Assembly: GCF_049671645.1 (NCBI RefSeq)
Contig: NZ_JBATVG010000014.1
Coordinates: forward strand, 248,001-312,000
Origin: Castellaniella sp049671645
Lineage (GTDB): Bacteria > Pseudomonadota > Gammaproteobacteria > Burkholderiales > Burkholderiaceae_B
Reading direction: 5' to 3'
Length of the DNA: 64,000 nucleotides
This document shows positions 54,095 through 61,577 of the stretch, piece after piece (positions within the stretch are counted from its first letter, which is position 1; each line of letters starts with the position of its first letter). A program made the translations under genes and the position numbers. The notes below the pieces were generated by a model. That model ran no database searches. It was not told the DNA's origin and saw only the letters and a program-made list of their open reading frames with translations.

Positions 54095-55507
54095 ATGAAC
54101 ATAATGACGCGCTTGCAATCCTGTCTTTCGCTGACGCTGGCCGCGCTGGCGCTCTGCGCCAGCCCGGGAGCCCGGGCGGCCGCCGACACGGCCGACACGC
54201 AACTGATCCAGCAGGGCAAATACCTGGCGACCGCCGGCGATTGCATGGCCTGCCATACGGCCCACGGGGGCCGGCCCTTTGCGGGCGGCCTGGCCGTCGC
54301 CACCCCGCTCGGCGATATCTTTTCCACCAACATCACGCCGTCGAAAACGGCGGGCATCGGCAACTACACGCTGGAACAATTCACCCGCGCGCTACGCCAG
54401 GGGGTGCGCGCCGACGGCAAGCACCTGTACCCGGCCATGCCGTACACCAGCTATGCGCGGGTCAGCGATGCCGACATCCAGGCGATGTACGCCTATTTCA
54501 TGCACGGCGTCGAACCCGTCGACACCCCCGCGCCCAAAACGGCGCTGCCCTTCCCGTTCGACATCCGCCTGGCCATGGCGGGCTGGAATCTCCTGTTCCT
54601 GGACGATACGCCCTACACGCCGCAACCCGACAAAGGCGAACTCTGGAATCGCGGCGCCTACCTCGCGCAGGGGCTGGCGCATTGCTCGGCCTGCCATACG
54701 CCGCGCAACACGTTCATGGCCGAGGACCTCTCCCGGCGCCTGGGCGGCGCCTACATCGGCCCCTGGTACGCCCCCAATATCACCTCGGACCCCAATAGCG
54801 GCATCGGCGGCTGGAGCGATCAGGACATCATCGACTACCTGCGAACCGGCCACACCGGCAAAGCGCAGGCATCGGGTCCCATGATGGAGGCCATCGATTT
54901 CAGCCTGAGGCACCTGAGGCCGGACGACCTGAAGGCCATCGCCGTCTACCTGAAATCGGTGCCGGCCGTCCACGATGCCGCGGATACCAAGCCCGTCTTC
55001 GCCTGGGGCGGCCCGTCCGATCAACTGAACACCGTGCGCGGGCAGCCCTGGCCCTCGGACCCGGGACAGATGACGGGGGCGCAGCTCTACGACGCGCACT
55101 GCGCCTCCTGCCATCAGGCGCAGGCGCAGGGCAGCTTCGAGGGCGGCCTGCCGGCCCTGTTCCACAACACGGCGACAGGCCGCATGCAGACCAATAACCT
55201 AGTGCTGACCATCCTGGACGGCGTCCATCTGCCCGCGCAGGGCGATGGCGTCATCATGCCCGGTTTCCGCAATGCCATGAACGACGCCCAGGTGACGACG
55301 CTGAGCAACTACCTGATCCAGGCGTATGGCAACCCGGCCGGCAAAGTCACGGTCGAACAGGTCGCCGACCTGAGAAGCGGCGCAGCCGCCGGGCCCGATT
55401 CCGGCGCTCGTCTGGTCTTGGCCGCGCGGATCGGCATGGGCGTCGCGGGGCTGATCATCCTGCTGATCCTGTACCTGGTTTTCCGGCCGCGCCGCCGCCA
55501 GGCGTGA
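54095..55507 (+). CDS. Triheme cytochrome c subunit of the dehydrogenase
   Basis: Membrane-anchored cytochrome passing electrons from the flavoprotein to ubiquinone. The 470-residue precursor has a Sec signal peptide (about 1-29), three c-type heme sites (CMACH at Cys50, CSACH at Cys197, CASCH at Cys336) with distal Met regions such as YPAMPYTSYARVSD and VIMPGFRNAM, and a C-terminal transmembrane anchor (MGVAGLIILLILYLVF). This is the standard architecture of alcohol, gluconate and fructose dehydrogenase cytochromes. It ends the small-large-cytochrome operon; a 7-bp GC hairpin (55590-55609) lies downstream. Confidence 0.94.
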   Translation: MNIMTRLQSCLSLTLAALALCASPGARAAADTADTQLIQQGKYLATAGDCMACHTAHGGRPFAGGLAVATPLGDIFSTNITPSKTAGIGNYTLEQFTRALRQGVRADGKHLYPAMPYTSYARVSDADIQAMYAYFMHGVEPVDTPAPKTALPFPFDIRLAMAGWNLLFLDDTPYTPQPDKGELWNRGAYLAQGLAHCSACHTPRNTFMAEDLSRRLGGAYIGPWYAPNITSDPNSGIGGWSDQDIIDYLRTGHTGKAQASGPMMEAIDFSLRHLRPDDLKAIAVYLKSVPAVHDAADTKPVFAWGGPSDQLNTVRGQPWPSDPGQMTGAQLYDAHCASCHQAQAQGSFEGGLPALFHNTATGRMQTNNLVLTILDGVHLPAQGDGVIMPGFRNAMNDAQVTTLSNYLIQAYGNPAGKVTVEQVADLRSGAAAGPDSGARLVLAARIGMGVAGLIILLILYLVFRPRRRQA

Positions 55508-55589
55508 TCCGGCGCAGCTCCGCAGGCTGACGCGCGTTGGGCGCGGTCGGCCCCGCGACCGCCGCCTTGCCCCGGATGACGTTCCGCAC

Positions 55590-55609
55590 CCGGGCGTCTT
55601 CACGCCCGG
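55590..55609. terminator. Hairpin downstream of the dehydrogenase operon
   Basis: CCGGGCG (55590-55596) and CGCCCGG (55603-55609) form a 7-bp stem with a TCTTCA loop, 82 nt past the cytochrome stop. No T tract, so termination here would be weak or Rho-aided. Confidence 0.35.
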
Positions 55610-55805
55610 CCGCCCATCGTTCCACCCTCCTCCCCTCTTCGTACCTCCGGTGACGTTCCGAGGCACACGCCTGCCGTGCCGCAGCAATGCGCCTCGCGCG
55701 CCGCGCCATTGCCGTACCCGCTCATCGCGCTACCGCTGCCAGTGACCTCCAGGCAGCGTCCCAGGTCAAAGCCCAGGGGAAATCATCCGGGATTACCCTT
55801 GTGTT

Positions 55806-55838
55806 TATTCTGCATTATATATTCTATAGTATGTGGAA
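55806..55838. promoter_or_regulatory. Promoter/operator zone of the cyclodeaminase-family gene
   Basis: ATTCTGCAT (55806-55814) and ATGTGGAAT (55830-55838) are inverted repeats matching at 7 of 9 positions, flanking an AT-rich core with -10-like TATAGT (55824-55829). The spacing fits a GntR-family dimer. The regulator encoded 1.2 kb downstream is the natural candidate. Confidence 0.4.
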
Positions 55839-55871
55839 TTTAGCTTATGACTGCCTGCAATGGAGGGTTGA

Positions 55872-56882
55872 ATGACGCTGTTCCTGAATGAGAAAGACGT
55901 ACTGTCCCTGTTGACGATAGAGGAAGCCATCGACGCCCTGGAGGGCCCGATCCGCGAACAGGGCCTGGGCCAGGCCAGCAACCGGCCGCGCCAGATCGTG
56001 AGGACCCCCCATGCGTCGGTTTCCGTCCTGCAGGCCGCGGTGCCCAGCCTGGGCAGCCTGGGCTTCAAGACGTATTCGGTCAGCGCGGAAGGCGCGCGCT
56101 TCTGGCTCATGCTGTTCAACGAACGCGGCGTCCTGCAGTCGCTGATGGAAGCTGAAAACGTGGGCATGCTGCGCACCGGCGCGGCAACCGGAATCGCAAC
56201 GAAGTACCTCAGCCGTGAAGACAGCTCGACCGTAGGGCTGCTGGGCACGGGATTCCAGGCCGCCTCCCAGCTGGAATCCCTGGTCGCCGTCCGCCCCATC
56301 AAGCACGTCAAGGCCTGGAGCCGCACGCGAGCCAACGTCGTGGCGTTCTGCGAACGCATGACCCGGCAGCTCGGCATTCCGGTCGAGCCTGCGGACGACG
56401 CCCGCGCAGCGGTCCGCGACGTCGATATCGTGACCACCATCACGTCGGCGAAAGATCCCATCATGCAGGGCGACTGGCTGCGGGAAGGCACGCACGTCAA
56501 TCTGGTCGGCGCGATGAAGCCCCAGTTCCGGGAAGTCGACACGCGCACGCTGGAGCGCTCGGACATGCTGATCGTCGACGACTGGCACCAGGCCCACGAA
56601 GAGGCCGGCGAGTTCATCCTGGCGCACGAGGAAGGCAAGCTGGACTGGAACCGGGTCCGGGAACTCAGCAAGGTCGTGGCCGACGGCCCCGGCCAGCGCA
56701 AATCCGCGGAATCGATCACGCTGTTCAAGTCGCATGGCATCGGATTGTGGGACGTGGCCGCGGCCGCCCGCATCTACGCCAATGCGGTCCAGCGCGGCGT
56801 GGGCCTGACCCTGCCCATCGAGCAGCCGCCCGTGATCCTGGGGGGCGGACGCGATCCCGACCGCATCAAGCTGGCGATCTAG
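55872..56882 (+). CDS. Ornithine cyclodeaminase/mu-crystallin family protein
   Basis: NAD(P)-dependent enzyme of the OCD family, which includes ornithine and lysine cyclodeaminases, ketimine reductases and related imine or opine-type dehydrogenases. The 336-residue protein has LGFKTYSVSAEG, a Rossmann nucleotide site STVGLLGTGFQAASQLESL (about 117-135), KHVKAWSRTRANV, and the catalytic-region VNLVGAMKPQFREVD with the conserved Asp. Typical OCD motif Gly-Ala-Asp-x-Pro is altered to Gly-Ala-Met-Lys-Pro, so true ornithine cyclodeaminase activity is doubtful. It is followed by a strong hairpin and then the regulator-transporter-dehydrogenase string, which suggests a shared catabolic role. Confidence 0.88.
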   Translation: MTLFLNEKDVLSLLTIEEAIDALEGPIREQGLGQASNRPRQIVRTPHASVSVLQAAVPSLGSLGFKTYSVSAEGARFWLMLFNERGVLQSLMEAENVGMLRTGAATGIATKYLSREDSSTVGLLGTGFQAASQLESLVAVRPIKHVKAWSRTRANVVAFCERMTRQLGIPVEPADDARAAVRDVDIVTTITSAKDPIMQGDWLREGTHVNLVGAMKPQFREVDTRTLERSDMLIVDDWHQAHEEAGEFILAHEEGKLDWNRVRELSKVVADGPGQRKSAESITLFKSHGIGLWDVAAAARIYANAVQRGVGLTLPIEQPPVILGGGRDPDRIKLAI

Positions 56883-56889
56883 CAATGCC

Positions 56890-56922
56890 GGCGGCGGGGA
56901 TGCTGGAAACTGCCCCGCCGCC
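56890..56922. terminator. GC hairpin after the cyclodeaminase-family gene
   Basis: GGCGGCGGGG (56890-56899) and CCCCGCCGCC (56913-56922) form a perfect 10-bp stem with a 13-nt loop, 8 nt after the stop. It lacks T residues. It may separate this gene from the downstream operon. Confidence 0.5.
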
Positions 56923-56952
56923 CACGCGACCGGCTGCCCTCCGACTCTTAGG

Positions 56953-56958
56953 TATATT
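56953..56958 (+). promoter_or_regulatory. -10-like element of the gntR-led operon
   Basis: TATATT lies in the 129-bp gap, 53 nt before the regulator start, after the hairpin. No clear -35 is seen. Confidence 0.3.
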
Positions 56959-57011
56959 GCTTCGCATGTGCCTCGAAGTCCAAGGCGCGCCGTCATGGAA
57001 AAAAGAAGCAA

Positions 57012-57722
57012 ATGGCTCCGAAACCTTATATTGCGCGAAACACCCTGTGTGAACAGATCTATCTGCACTTGCGCGAGCAGATACTGACCGGCAGGATCAA
57101 ACAGGGCGAGCACCTGACTGAACTGGCCATCTCCCGCGACACCAACGTCAGCGCGACGCCGGTGCGGGAAGCGCTGCGTCTGCTGCATGGAGACGGTCTG
57201 GTAGAGCTCAACGGGCGCCGGGGCGCCAAGGTCATCCAGCCCAGCGAAGAGGACGTCAGACACGCCTTCGCGGTCCGCCGGGAGCTCGAACGCCTGGCGC
57301 TGCGCGAGGCGTTCAGCGTCCTGACCCGGCAGGACCTTGATGAGCTCAAGGCACTCTCGGACCGGATGATGGGCCTCACCCAGGGCGATACGCAGGCATT
57401 CTTCCAGGCCGACTGGGACTTCCATCACTTCTTCGTCAGCCGCGCCAACAATTCGTGGCTGGAATCGTTCCTGGCATCGCTCAAGGATTTCCTGCAGATC
57501 GTGCGGAATCCCAACTACAAGGATACGAGCCCGCACAAGACCGCCCGGGAACACCTGGCCGTGGTCGAGGCGATACTGGCCGGCGATATCGGCGAGGCCG
57601 AGCGCCTGCTGGGCGCGCACATAGACCGGGTGTGCACCGACATCCTTGAGCAGACCCGACAAACCCTGCGCGGCGAGGCGGATCCCGCCTCCACCCGAAA
57701 CGCAGCGTCGCGGAGCGCCTGA
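57012..57722 (+). CDS. GntR family transcriptional regulator, FCD/FadR subfamily
   Basis: Probable ligand-responsive repressor of the surrounding catabolic and transport genes. The 236-residue protein has an N-terminal winged helix (LCEQIYLHLREQILTGRIKQGE in parts, LAISRDTNVSATPVREALRLL, GRRGAKVIQPS) and a C-terminal all-helical FCD domain with the metal-binding pattern DWDFHHFFV, AREHLAVVEAI and GAHIDRV (Asp and three His). Carboxylic or amino acids are usual ligands. It precedes the transporter genes by only 2 nt, so it is cotranscribed with them. Confidence 0.93.
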   Translation: MAPKPYIARNTLCEQIYLHLREQILTGRIKQGEHLTELAISRDTNVSATPVREALRLLHGDGLVELNGRRGAKVIQPSEEDVRHAFAVRRELERLALREAFSVLTRQDLDELKALSDRMMGLTQGDTQAFFQADWDFHHFFVSRANNSWLESFLASLKDFLQIVRNPNYKDTSPHKTAREHLAVVEAILAGDIGEAERLLGAHIDRVCTDILEQTRQTLRGEADPASTRNAASRSA

Positions 57723-57724
57723 CA

Positions 57725-58531
57725 ATGCGCGGATCCATCGGTCGGTTCCTGTTCGCGGCGTTCAACGCACTGGTGGTCGGCCTGATGGTCGTGCCGGTAC
57801 TGTTCGTGGTGTGGTCCGCTTTCTACGACAGTCCATTCCTCAGCTTCCCGCCTCCGGGCTATACGCTGAGCTGGTTCTCCGAAGCGCTGAACCACCAGGC
57901 GTTCCTCAACGGCGCCATCACCAGCCTGAAGCTGGCCCTGTGCTCGTCGATCATCGGCGTCATCATCGGGACGTTGGCCAGCCTGGTCCTGGTGCGCACC
58001 GAGTTCCGGGGGCGCGGCGCGCTGAATTCCATCCTGCTGTCGCCCTTGATCGTCCCGAACATCGTCCTGGGCATCGCCCTGTACATGTTCTTCATCTGGC
58101 TGGCCGACCAGGGCGGGCTGGATCTCACCACCGGCTTCTGGGGGCTGTTGCTGGCCCACGTGCTGCTCACGCTGCCCTGGTCGGTCCGCTTGATCTCGGC
58201 CAACCTCATCGGCCTGGACCGGTCGGTCGAAGAGGCCGCCATGAATCTGGGGGCCAACGGCCTGAAGACCTTCTTTCACGCCACGGTCCCGCAGATGCGC
58301 TCCGGCGTGATCGCGGCGGCCCTGTTCAGTTTCATCATCTCTTTCGAGAACCTGGAAATTTCACTGCTGCTGGTGGGCCCCGGGTCGACCACCCTGCCCA
58401 TCGCGCTCATGCAGTACCTGGAGTTCAACATCAACCCCACCGTGGCGGCCGCCAGCACCCTGCAAGTCGTGCTCATCGTCGGCCTGCTCCTGCTGACCGA
58501 CCGCCACGTCAAGCTGAGTCGAATTGTCTAA
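57725..58531 (+). CDS. ABC transporter permease, PotC-like
   Basis: One of two inner-membrane permeases of a polyamine/opine-type ABC importer. The 268-residue protein has six helices and the BPD_transp_1 coupling motif EEAAMNLGANGLKTFFHATVPQM, in which the EAA loop contacts the ATPase. The N-terminal FNALVVGLMVVPVLFVVWSAF and the WFSEALNHQAF segment are typical of PotC. It starts 2 nt after gntR and its stop overlaps the ATPase start by one base (TAATG). Confidence 0.93.
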   Translation: MRGSIGRFLFAAFNALVVGLMVVPVLFVVWSAFYDSPFLSFPPPGYTLSWFSEALNHQAFLNGAITSLKLALCSSIIGVIIGTLASLVLVRTEFRGRGALNSILLSPLIVPNIVLGIALYMFFIWLADQGGLDLTTGFWGLLLAHVLLTLPWSVRLISANLIGLDRSVEEAAMNLGANGLKTFFHATVPQMRSGVIAAALFSFIISFENLEISLLLVGPGSTTLPIALMQYLEFNINPTVAAASTLQVVLIVGLLLLTDRHVKLSRIV

Positions 58532-59604
58532 TGGCTACCTTATCGATACGATCGCTTTCCAAGTCCTACGGCGCGGCCCGCGTCGTGGATGACATCTCGC
58601 TGGACATCGCGGACTCGGAATTCATCGCGCTGCTTGGCCCCAGCGGCTGCGGCAAGACCACGCTGCTGCGGATGATCGCCGGGTTCGTGCCGGTGACAGG
58701 CGGCCAGATTCTGATCGACGGACGCGACGTCACGCACACGCCTCCGCATCTGCGCAACACCGGCATGGTCTTCCAGAGCTATGCCCTGTTCCCGCACATG
58801 ACGGTCGCCGAAAACGTGGCATTCGGCCTGAAGATGCGGGGCGTCTCCAAAGAGGAATCCCTGAAGCGCTCGGCCGACGCCCTGAGCCTCGTCCAACTGC
58901 AGGAATACGCAAAAAGGTATCCGCGCGAATTGTCGGGCGGGCAGCAGCAGCGTGTCGCGATCGCGCGCGTGCTGGTGATACGGCCCGACGCGTTCCTGCT
59001 GGACGAGCCGCTGTCCAACCTGGACGCCAAGCTCAGGCAAAGCGTCGGCCTGGAAATCCGGGCGCTGCAGCGCAAGCTGGGCCTGACGACCGTGTTCGTG
59101 ACGCACGACCAGAACGAGGCGCTGGGGCTGGCTGACCGACTGGTCCTGATGAACGGCGGCAAGGTGGTCCAATCGGGCAGCGCCATCGATCTCTACAACA
59201 ATCCCGCCGATTCGTTCGTGGCGAATTTCCTGGGCCGGGCGAATCTGCTGGCCGGATCGGTCAGCGCCAGCGGTTCGTTCACCACCGACGACGGGCTGGT
59301 CGTGGCCTGCGACACGAAAAAATTCGCACCGGGTTCGCAGGCGACGCTATGCGTGCGGCCCGAAAACATCCATCTAGGCCCCGCGGCTGCGGAGCAACCC
59401 AATACGGTGCTGGGACGGGTTGCGATGGCGACGTACCTGGGGTCGGTGACGGAGGTCGAAGTGCGGATACCCCGCAGCGAGACGTCATTGACGATTCACA
59501 TACAGAACCGCAAGGACGACGCCAGGCCCGTGCTCCCGGAGGTCGATCAAGAATACGTCATCGGCTGGAACCGCTCCAGCGCGCTGCTGTTGTCCCCGAA
59601 GTGA
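58531..59604 (+). CDS. ABC transporter ATP-binding protein, PotA-like
   Basis: Energising subunit of the polyamine-type importer. The 357-residue protein has Walker A LLGPSGCGKTTLLRMIAG (about 34-51), Q-loop MVFQSYALFPHMTV, signature LSGGQQQRVAIAR, Walker B AFLLDEPLSNLD and switch His in VFVTHDQNEA, then a C-terminal TOBE_2 regulatory domain with CVRPENIHLG. The start at 58531 is fixed by the TAATG overlap. The N-terminal sequence of the same open frame upstream is a shadow of the permease gene. Confidence 0.95.
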   Translation: MATLSIRSLSKSYGAARVVDDISLDIADSEFIALLGPSGCGKTTLLRMIAGFVPVTGGQILIDGRDVTHTPPHLRNTGMVFQSYALFPHMTVAENVAFGLKMRGVSKEESLKRSADALSLVQLQEYAKRYPRELSGGQQQRVAIARVLVIRPDAFLLDEPLSNLDAKLRQSVGLEIRALQRKLGLTTVFVTHDQNEALGLADRLVLMNGGKVVQSGSAIDLYNNPADSFVANFLGRANLLAGSVSASGSFTTDDGLVVACDTKKFAPGSQATLCVRPENIHLGPAAAEQPNTVLGRVAMATYLGSVTEVEVRIPRSETSLTIHIQNRKDDARPVLPEVDQEYVIGWNRSSALLLSPK

Positions 59605-59639
59605 TTTTCAATCCATAAATACAGTTAAGGAGACTCCCC

Positions 59640-60683
59640 ATGACTTCCTCGATCCACACCGGACGCCGTGCGTTCGTGAAGCTTGCCGCCGCTGCCGCCT
59701 TGACGCCTTTCGCCGGCCGCCTGGCCCACGCCGCGGGCGACCCGCTCGTCCTGGGCACGTGGGGCGGCGACACGGAAAAATCGCTGGCTTCGCTGATCAC
59801 GGCATCCAAGACGCAATACGGCATCGAGATCCTCCTGGATATCGGCACCCCCTCCGCGCGCAAGACCAAGCTGCTGGCCCAGATGAACCGCCGCCGCAAC
59901 GCCATGGACATCCCTTTCCTGGTTGATTCCGACATGCACTACCTGAACAGCATGGAGGCATTGCTTCCCCTGGACAAGGCGAGCATTCCCAACTACGGCG
60001 ATGTGCAGGAGGAGTTCACCCACAGCACCTACAGCGTGCCTATCATGTACAGCGCGTTGATCCTGGTATACAGCAAGAAGCTCGGCAACCCGCCCAAGTC
60101 CATCAAGGATCTGTGGAACCCGGAATATGCCGGGAAGGTGGCCTTCACGAGCCTGTCCTACGACAAGATCATTCCGATCGTTTCGCACGCGTTCGGCACA
60201 GGCACCAACGATTTCACCGCAGGCTACGACGCGCTGCTGAAACTGAAGGAAAGCGGCGTCAGGCTGTACGCTTCGAACGAAGCCGTGGGCAACGCATTCC
60301 AGAGCGGCGAGATCGATGTCGCCCTGATGTGGAAAGGCCGGGCGCACCAATGGATAGACGCGGGCCTGCCGATCGCCTACGCGACCCCCGCCGAAGGCGT
60401 GTACCCGGTGTTCTTCGAAATGGCCGTGACCCGGAACTCGGGCCTGCCCAAGGAATCCCTGAAAGTGCTCGGAGAAGCCCTGACGCCCAAGGTCCAGCAA
60501 ACCATGGCGATCAGCCTGGGACAGATTCCGGTCATCCGGAACTCCGGACTGCCGCCCAAGGACGAGGAGCGCCTGGGCTTCAACGAGGAAGAGCGCAAGC
60601 GCTTCATCAAGCCCGACTATGGCTACCTGACGCCCCGATTGAGCGAAATGCTCGATTTCTGGAATCAACGCTTCAAGGGATAA
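59640..60683 (+). CDS. ABC transporter substrate-binding protein, PotD-like, Tat signal
   Basis: Periplasmic solute-binding protein delivering substrate to the adjacent permeases. The 347-residue precursor has a twin-arginine-like signal (TGRRAFVKLAAAAALTPFAG) and a PotD/SBP_bac_8 fold: LVLGTWGGDTEKSL at the start, then YSVPIMYSALILVYSKKLG, IKDLWNPEYAGKVAF, EIDVALMWKGRAHQW and FFEMAVTRNSGLP. The WGG near the N terminus is typical of opine or amino-acid-derivative and polyamine binders. Strong ribosome binding site TAAGGAG 7 nt before 59640. Substrate unknown. Confidence 0.93.
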   Translation: MTSSIHTGRRAFVKLAAAAALTPFAGRLAHAAGDPLVLGTWGGDTEKSLASLITASKTQYGIEILLDIGTPSARKTKLLAQMNRRRNAMDIPFLVDSDMHYLNSMEALLPLDKASIPNYGDVQEEFTHSTYSVPIMYSALILVYSKKLGNPPKSIKDLWNPEYAGKVAFTSLSYDKIIPIVSHAFGTGTNDFTAGYDALLKLKESGVRLYASNEAVGNAFQSGEIDVALMWKGRAHQWIDAGLPIAYATPAEGVYPVFFEMAVTRNSGLPKESLKVLGEALTPKVQQTMAISLGQIPVIRNSGLPPKDEERLGFNEEERKRFIKPDYGYLTPRLSEMLDFWNQRFKG

Positions 60684-60686
60684 ACC

Positions 60687-61559
60687 GTGTCCGGCACCCA
60701 CATCCGGCCTCGCACGCGCTGGGCCGCCGCGACTTTCGGCCTCGCGCCGGCAATGATCATCGTCATCGGATTGCTGGTGGTGCCGCTGATCACGTTGCTG
60801 CGTTACAGCTTCAACCAGTATTCGCCCAGGCAGCTGATGGTCGAGGCCTTCACGCTGGAAAACTATGTGCGGTTCTTCATCGAACCCTACTACCAGGAGG
60901 TCATGCTCACCACGTTCGGCCTGGCCTTGCTGTGCACGGTGACGAGCCTGCTGCTGGGATTCCCGGTCGCCTATTTCCTGGCGCGCACCCGCAGCCGCTT
61001 CAAGAGCCTGGTCTTCATTGCCGTGCTGTTCCCGCTGCTGGTGGGCAATGTCGTGCGGGCCGCGGGCTGGATGTCGTTTCTGGGGCGTGAAGGGTTCCTG
61101 AACTACACGCTGGCGAAAGCGGGCCTGATCCAGGCCCCGCTGGAATTGATGTACACGCCGTACGCAGTGTTCGTAGGCCTTCTGGGAGTGCTGCTGCCCT
61201 TCATGATCCTGACGCTTCAGGGGGTGCTGGAGGGCATCGACTTCACCCTGGTGGACGCGGCCAACAACCTCGGGGCCAAGCCCCGGGAGGCCTTCCGCCG
61301 GGTGGTGCTGCCGCTCTCCATTCCTGGCATCACCGCGGGCGCCATTCTCGTCTTCACCGTCGCCATGAATTCCTATGCGACGCCGCTGCTCCTGGGAGGG
61401 CCGTCGTTCCAGATGATGGCGCCGACGCTGTACGCCCAGATCGCGGTCGCGTCGAACTGGCCCTTCGGCGCAGCCCTGGCGTTCATCCTGATCATCGTCA
61501 CATTCACGGTCACCCTCCTGTCCACCTCGATCCTGGCCAAGCAGTACAAGGCCAGGTAA
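60687..61559 (+). CDS. ABC transporter permease, PotB-like
   Basis: Second permease of the importer (290 residues, six helices). It has the conserved RYSFNQYSP opening after TM1, and the EAA motif VDAANNLGAKPREAFRRVVLPLSIPGI. The later FTVAMNSYATPLLLGGPSFQMMAPTLY stretch is characteristic of PotB-type subunits. GTG start at 60687, 3 nt after the binding-protein stop. Gene order permease-ATPase-binding protein-permease differs from potABCD but contains one of each part. Confidence 0.92.
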   Translation: MSGTHIRPRTRWAAATFGLAPAMIIVIGLLVVPLITLLRYSFNQYSPRQLMVEAFTLENYVRFFIEPYYQEVMLTTFGLALLCTVTSLLLGFPVAYFLARTRSRFKSLVFIAVLFPLLVGNVVRAAGWMSFLGREGFLNYTLAKAGLIQAPLELMYTPYAVFVGLLGVLLPFMILTLQGVLEGIDFTLVDAANNLGAKPREAFRRVVLPLSIPGITAGAILVFTVAMNSYATPLLLGGPSFQMMAPTLYAQIAVASNWPFGAALAFILIIVTFTVTLLSTSILAKQYKAR

Positions 61560-61577
61560 CCCCCGCGGAATCGATTC

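Larger units (their letters stand above)
55508..55871. other. Intergenic region before the amine-catabolic cluster
   Basis: No gene is supported. It contains a hairpin (55590-55609), an unstructured GC-rich stretch, and from about 55795 an AT-rich promoter zone with an inverted repeat (55806-55838). Confidence 0.6.

Noticed and set aside
57646..58530. N-terminal extension of the PotA-like ATPase frame
   Set aside because: It reads through the regulator and PotC genes in another frame; ABC ATPase homology starts exactly at the ATG at 58531 in the TAATG overlap.
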